Shown here one piece after another: positions 63,001-64,000 of a DNA stretch of 64,000 nucleotides. Made by a program: the position numbers and the translations under genes. Numbering within the stretch: the stretch's first letter is position 1; every line of letters begins with the position of its first letter. The stretch spans positions 2,480,001 to 2,544,000 of the forward strand of contig NZ_CP080998.1 in assembly GCF_019645835.1 (NCBI RefSeq), written 5' to 3'. The notes below the pieces were generated by a model, which worked only from the letters and a program-made list of their open reading frames with translations, had not been told where the DNA came from and made no database searches. Source of the DNA: Mycolicibacterium holsaticum DSM 44478 = JCM 12374 (GTDB taxonomy: Bacteria > Actinomycetota > Actinomycetes > Mycobacteriales > Mycobacteriaceae).

Positions 63001-64000
63001 TCGAGGCGGCGGAGCGCCCGCACGCAGGCATTGTCCAGCTCGTCCGGTGGCGCTCCTGGTGTTGATTCTGCGACCGGAAGCTCACGCTCGCCAAGGATGC
63101 TGCGCGTCTTATCGGCAAGAGCCACAGCACCTTTGAGCTCATACAGGCGAACCGCCCGCTCGGCGGCGGCTCGCGCCTCCACCGTGTCGCCGGCGGCGCT
63201 CAACACCGTCGCCAGCGCGAGGCACGCATCGCCGTGATCGACGAGAGCGTCGGTGCGCTCGGCCGCCGCCACAGCCTCCTCGGCCACCCTGCGGGCCTCG
63301 TCGTGCGCACCGTTGCGGGCCAGCAGCTGTGCCCGAACCGTGCGCCACGCGATCGACGCCTTCAACGCGTGCCCGGCCAGACGTTCACTCTCCGCGCACA
63401 GTTCATCGGCGTCGCCGTCTCGGCCGAGTGCGAGACATGCCCTTGCCAACAGCGCTGCGCTCTCCGCGGTGTCGGCCTCGAGGCGCATTCGGCGGAAGCC
63501 GTCATAGGCCCGGCGTAGATGCGGCTCGGCGGCCGCGGGATCGTCGGCGATCAGCTCCACGATGCCCGCGAACTGGTCGACCTCCAATAATGCGTGCCGC
63601 ATGCCGAGGTCGGTGAGCGTGCGCCTGGCGGAGTCGATCAGCTGTCGGCCCGCCGCGGCGCGTCCGCGAAACGCGTCGAGTACGCCCTGGCATCTGGTCG
63701 ATGTCGCCTCCACGACCGGCGACCCCGTCGTGATGCGCAGCAGCCGCACGACATCGAGACACCGCCCGCCCGCGCGCGGCACGGGGTTGGGGCCCCACAG
63801 CGCCGCAAGCGGTGCCCCCGCCAACACGGTGTTCACCCGCCGATGTTCCTGTGCCCGGCGCGCCGCGGTCAGCGCCTGGTCCAACGCCGTTTCGCAATCG
63901 GCGATGCGCCCGAGGCGGGCGAGACATCCGGCCCGCACGGTGTGAGCGTTGGCGACTCCCGCGGCGTCGTCGAGTCCGGCCAGCGTCGCAGCGGCCGCGG
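60027..64000 (-). CDS. Giant regulator-like protein with TPR-like helices and seven tandem NTF2-like domains (5' end outside window)
   Basis: The frame is open to the right edge, so only the C-terminal 1320 or so residues are seen. Numbering from the codon at 63938: 1-270 is an Ala-rich alpha-helical, TPR-like array (HALLEVDQFAGIVELIADD, EARRVAEEAVAAAERTDAL). NTF2/SnoaL-like domains then lie at about 297-441, 491-632, 633-761, 762-902, 903-1030, 1032-1169 and 1171-1303, with a shrunken remnant at 445-490. Type A units start (R)LENAATR and carry DRRKGL; type B units start HTWS and carry VDHRRG-AFAPGD, and they alternate A-B-A-B. The TPR part is typical of the C-terminal region of large mycobacterial cyclase/STAND-type regulators, whose N-terminus I cannot see here. 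Confidence 0.75.
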   Translation of the reverse strand, partial: AAAATLAGLDDAAGVANAHTVRAGCLARLGRIADCETALDQALTAARRAQEHRRVNTVLAGAPLAALWGPNPVPRAGGRCLDVVRLLRITTGSPVVEATSTRCQGVLDAFRGRAAAGRQLIDSARRTLTDLGMRHALLEVDQFAGIVELIADDPAAAEPHLRRAYDGFRRMRLEADTAESAALLARACLALGRDGDADELCAESERLAGHALKASIAWRTVRAQLLARNGAHDEARRVAEEAVAAAERTDALVDHGDACLALATVLSAAGDTVEARAAAERAVRLYELKGAVALADKTRSILGERELPVAESTPGAPPDELDNACVRALRRLDTAFDREAWDELEDQVATWVTVESRRKVVGVTHEELPSDEWVRGARSYPAIGAVRHSHVVLAVRGDRLALTRLEIGTADLSPGAPRDELLQLYGLDDNGQIALQVWFDTGDMDAAIAELEATHARFEEQQHPRPENSTSRADDRLIEQFSQDTRVDDRRRGLRRESADRASAVANTRRPRIENAASRAHDRFNTAYTGGDWDALAEIMADGFLADDRRRLVGGGVLQGLDSVIAQAQITADLGITNSTTAVVATRGERLALMRARYWGDDLRPDAFEAEVLHMLEIDTQHRITNFLAFDSNDLETAIAELDVRYACGEASRHNRTWSVIAKAYAGFNRRDLIATAPRWESVDHRRGAAFAPGDMIAYVEAAWADSPDTKIYVAAVHRLSDVGAVVTHVAQGLSREGFNAEWQDVHLLTVEGETLSRCELFDDADLDAALTKFYELTSAAPRLENAATRTWQKVIDAFNRRDLSELLTLTTADGKLIDRRKGLSAVHEGAERASAARALFVVPESWRTEVEPVALRGSRLALIHQTYRDTAVPDQPIAVDILTIAEVDDALIGDVVNFDPDDLDAAYEELDARYLAGEAATHAHTWSAIVTANATFNRRETPPTTPDWVNVDHRRGGTAFAPGDQTAYMRATWGVAPHISNRIVAVHRLNNLGAAFTQVVQGTSREGFSAEWRDVVVMNVDDDQISLCEVFDENDLGAALTRFDELSRPALRLENGATRARESVTEAYNRRDVQSLLAGADSHYEDRRKGLRDEGRPDRSYVHALLSETPASWRMQMEPVAIRGDRLALTREIFRDTGEAHQPIAIELMTLAELDHDNLFSRTVFFDSDDINGAFGELTARWIASGDVAQPEIIEAAHELFAVANRHDWDALALLEADAAHVNHRQLSFGDDTIVDHWSSLRMMASLIPDLRVELAEVLTHSAIGLVTKIAVRGTTPEGSAIELPAITLLLFDGPRVTRMETFDVDQQDVALARFTELNEPN

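Overview
The window reads as chromosomal DNA of a mycobacterium, most likely a non-tuberculous, environmental-type (Mycolicibacterium-like) species. The evidence is very high GC, the furA-katG pair, a 770-residue type 2 isocitrate lyase, an antigen 85 mycolyltransferase, a cutinase, DUF732 and RipD secreted proteins, a REP13E12-type DUF222/HNH gene with a LexA-like box, and several F420-type enzymes. In Mycobacterium tuberculosis aceA (Rv1915/Rv1916) and furA-katG (Rv1909c-Rv1908c) are also close neighbours, so 42-55 kb probably keeps an old mycobacterial neighbourhood.

Layout. 0-1.6 kb: a partial sulfotransferase divergent from an IclR regulator. 1.6-7.3 kb: an accessory region with two unrelated MazEF-type toxin-antitoxin modules lying between copies of a roughly 60-bp direct repeat, a tyrosine-recombinase-like remnant, and an unfamiliar pair made of a 763-residue modular Ig-like protein and a 233-residue membrane-anchored protein. 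7.2-16.7 kb: small redox enzymes and regulators. These include a nonsense-interrupted hydrolase, two related sets of NTF2-like plus F420/NADP-oxidoreductase genes, an LLM oxidoreductase, TetR and MarR regulators, and a degenerate copy of the MarR gene's 5' end. 16.9-25.7 kb: cutinase, an SDR, an ABC1 kinase, SRPBCC and acyltransferase genes, a Ddn-like protein, and a three-gene cobalamin-type ABC importer preceded by a clear cobalamin riboswitch.

25.8-41.7 kb: a secreted C39-like protein, a metallo-hydrolase, a diguanylate cyclase, an FKBP lipoprotein, a ThrE exporter, DUF732, antigen 85, an acyl-CoA synthetase coupled to a haloalkane dehalogenase, acyl-CoA dehydrogenase and enoyl-CoA hydratase family enzymes, RipD and LhgO. 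41-46.8 kb: AraC plus isocitrate lyase, then DUF222/HNH. 46.9-52 kb: aldehyde dehydrogenase, SRPBCC, a PrrB-like histidine kinase without an adjacent PrrA, an SGNH hydrolase and an OafA-type acyltransferase. 52.3-60 kb: furA-katG, a glutamine amidotransferase, an Old Yellow Enzyme, hydrolases, a frameshifted DUF899 gene and an ArsR-AHSA1 fusion under its own operator. 60-64 kb: the C-terminal 1300 residues of a giant regulator-like protein with TPR-like helices and seven tandem NTF2-like repeats.

Best candidates for something undescribed are the repeat-bounded toxin-antitoxin units with the adjacent 4.0-7.05 kb gene pair, and the tandem NTF2 protein at the right edge. I saw no rRNA, tRNA, CRISPR array or intact insertion sequence, but tRNA detection by eye is unreliable.
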